A DNA stretch of 51,722 bases. Origin: Chloroflexota bacterium. GTDB taxonomy: Bacteria; Chloroflexota; Limnocylindria; Limnocylindrales; CSP1-4. Shown here piece by piece: positions 51,034 through 51,722 of the stretch. The translations under genes and the position numbers were made by a program. Each line of letters opens with the position of its first letter. Position 1 is the first letter of the stretch. The DNA lies in contig PMBR01000065.1 in the NCBI GenBank assembly GCA_003152995.1, positions 14,143-65,864 of the forward strand, in the 5' to 3' direction. The notes under the pieces were generated by a model that worked only from the letters and a program-made list of their open reading frames with translations, was not told the origin of the DNA and ran no database searches.

Positions 51034-51722
51034 ATGAGAAAGGACCCATTCGGTGCCTTCTACCGCGACCTGAACTGGGACGCCCCACGAGGACCGCGCC
51101 GCTGCCACGAGTGCACTCTCGGCTCGCCTGTCGCCGGCGCCTACCCGAGCGCCCTCTGCCATTTCGAGGAAGCGCTCGGCGAACTGGACGCACCGCGGAG
51201 CCGAGCGAGGGTCCTCTTCCTTCTGCTGGAACCCCGAAACGGCGAGACCAACTTCGGACTGGCTCCGCCCGAACTGGCGGCGTCGGATCGTTCGGTTGAG
51301 GAACATCGCTACTTCTGCCTCACGCCGGTGGCCTGGCACTCGCTGTCCCTCGATAGGAGCACGGGTTCCGCGACGCCGCGCTGGCCCGATGCGGACACCG
51401 CCCATCACTATCTGCGCCGGTACCTTTCGTCCGGCGGCTCATGGTCGTATGACGGTTTCCTCGCCTACTTCATCTGGCTCTTGCGACCCGAGCAGGCGGC
51501 GGTCACAGATCTGGCGATGTGCCACTTCGGCGATTTGCAGGGACCGGGTGTCTACGCCCGCTGCGCCGAGACCAGACTCAGCCGACAGATTGAGCTCATC
51601 GCTCCCAACATGGTCGTATCGTTCACATCCGCCCTGAACGATCGGTTCATCTCGGACCACCTGTCGTCGCTCGTTGGGCTGCCCCGCCTGACATTGCTCC
51701 ATCCAGCGGCGCACGGCGGCCG
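51034..51722 (+). CDS. Uracil-DNA-glycosylase-fold-like protein, cut by the right edge
   Basis: At least 229 residues with no stop before the window end. It has a CxxC at residues 24-27 ('RRCHECTLG'), a strand 'RVLFLLLEPRNGETNFG', 'AVTDLAMCHFGD', 'LIAPNMVVSFTSAL' and 'LTLLHPAAHGG'. That order is like the UDG superfamily (glycine/proline-rich motif A, then a 'P-x-x-V-V-x-x-G/S' strand and a late 'H-P' motif). The match is from motif pattern only and the catalytic loop is not clear. It could be a distant DNA-repair-like protein or an unrelated enzyme. Confidence 0.5.
   Translation, partial: MRKDPFGAFYRDLNWDAPRGPRRCHECTLGSPVAGAYPSALCHFEEALGELDAPRSRARVLFLLLEPRNGETNFGLAPPELAASDRSVEEHRYFCLTPVAWHSLSLDRSTGSATPRWPDADTAHHYLRRYLSSGGSWSYDGFLAYFIWLLRPEQAAVTDLAMCHFGDLQGPGVYARCAETRLSRQIELIAPNMVVSFTSALNDRFISDHLSSLVGLPRLTLLHPAAHGG

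Overview
The window reads as chromosomal DNA of a GC-rich bacterium. Family content suggests an actinomycete-like or Chloroflexota lineage, and I lean to an uncultured Chloroflexota. Signs are an F420-type LLM oxidoreductase, MoxR/DUF58/DUF4129 genes, zinc-ribbon proteins, an ECF sigma factor with a giant anti-sigma-like partner, Ig-like secreted repeats and twin GH94 enzymes. This placement is inference; no rRNA or marker set is present. Many first genes of transcripts have a TANNNT hexamer 6-7 bases before the start codon and no Shine-Dalgarno sequence, which points to common leaderless transcription. Genes inside operons often overlap by four bases (GTGA, ATGA or TTGA).

Left third (1-25.1 kb): a nitroreductase cut by the edge, an alpha/beta hydrolase, a J-domain protein and a DinB-like protein. 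Next come an ArsR regulator with thioredoxin, and a five-gene overlapping DUF4129/MoxR/DUF58 membrane operon. A cassette of one unknown 569-residue protein and two zinc-ribbon proteins follows. After it lie an ECF sigma factor coupled to an 814-residue membrane protein, a threonine-dehydratase-like enzyme, a minimal zincin, folE, a stand-alone B12-binding domain with a MeaB GTPase, and an 1882-residue soluble multi-PAS/GAF hybrid histidine kinase.

Middle (25.1-28.6 kb): tRNA-Lys(CTT), a small low-information island with direct repeats and an unknown gene, a PAS-GGDEF protein with an unusual Cys/His motif, and a second J-domain protein with the same C-terminal domain type as the first.

Carbohydrate locus (28.6-42.5 kb): a GH130 phosphorylase on the minus strand diverges from a ROK regulator. 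After it come a lipoprotein solute-binding protein, two permeases, two ATPases and two GH94 phosphorylases. Together they would import a beta-linked gluco- or gluco-manno-oligosaccharide and split it by phosphorolysis in the cytoplasm, saving ATP. No secreted hydrolase is in view.

Right part (42.5-51.7 kb): an F420-type oxidoreductase, a 54-residue two-helix membrane protein, and a three-gene cassette of small unknown proteins. carA follows, preceded by a PyrR-type leader that holds a 36-codon leader ORF running through an intrinsic terminator. Then come a secreted Ig-repeat protein, a TacA/TacT-type toxin-antitoxin pair, a HigA antitoxin with only the tail of its HigB toxin, and a protein with uracil-DNA-glycosylase-like motifs that runs off the edge. 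The carA leader is the most interesting regulatory find. The zinc-ribbon cassette, the sigma/triplicated anti-sigma pair and the two J-domain fusions are the best candidates for poorly described protein systems.
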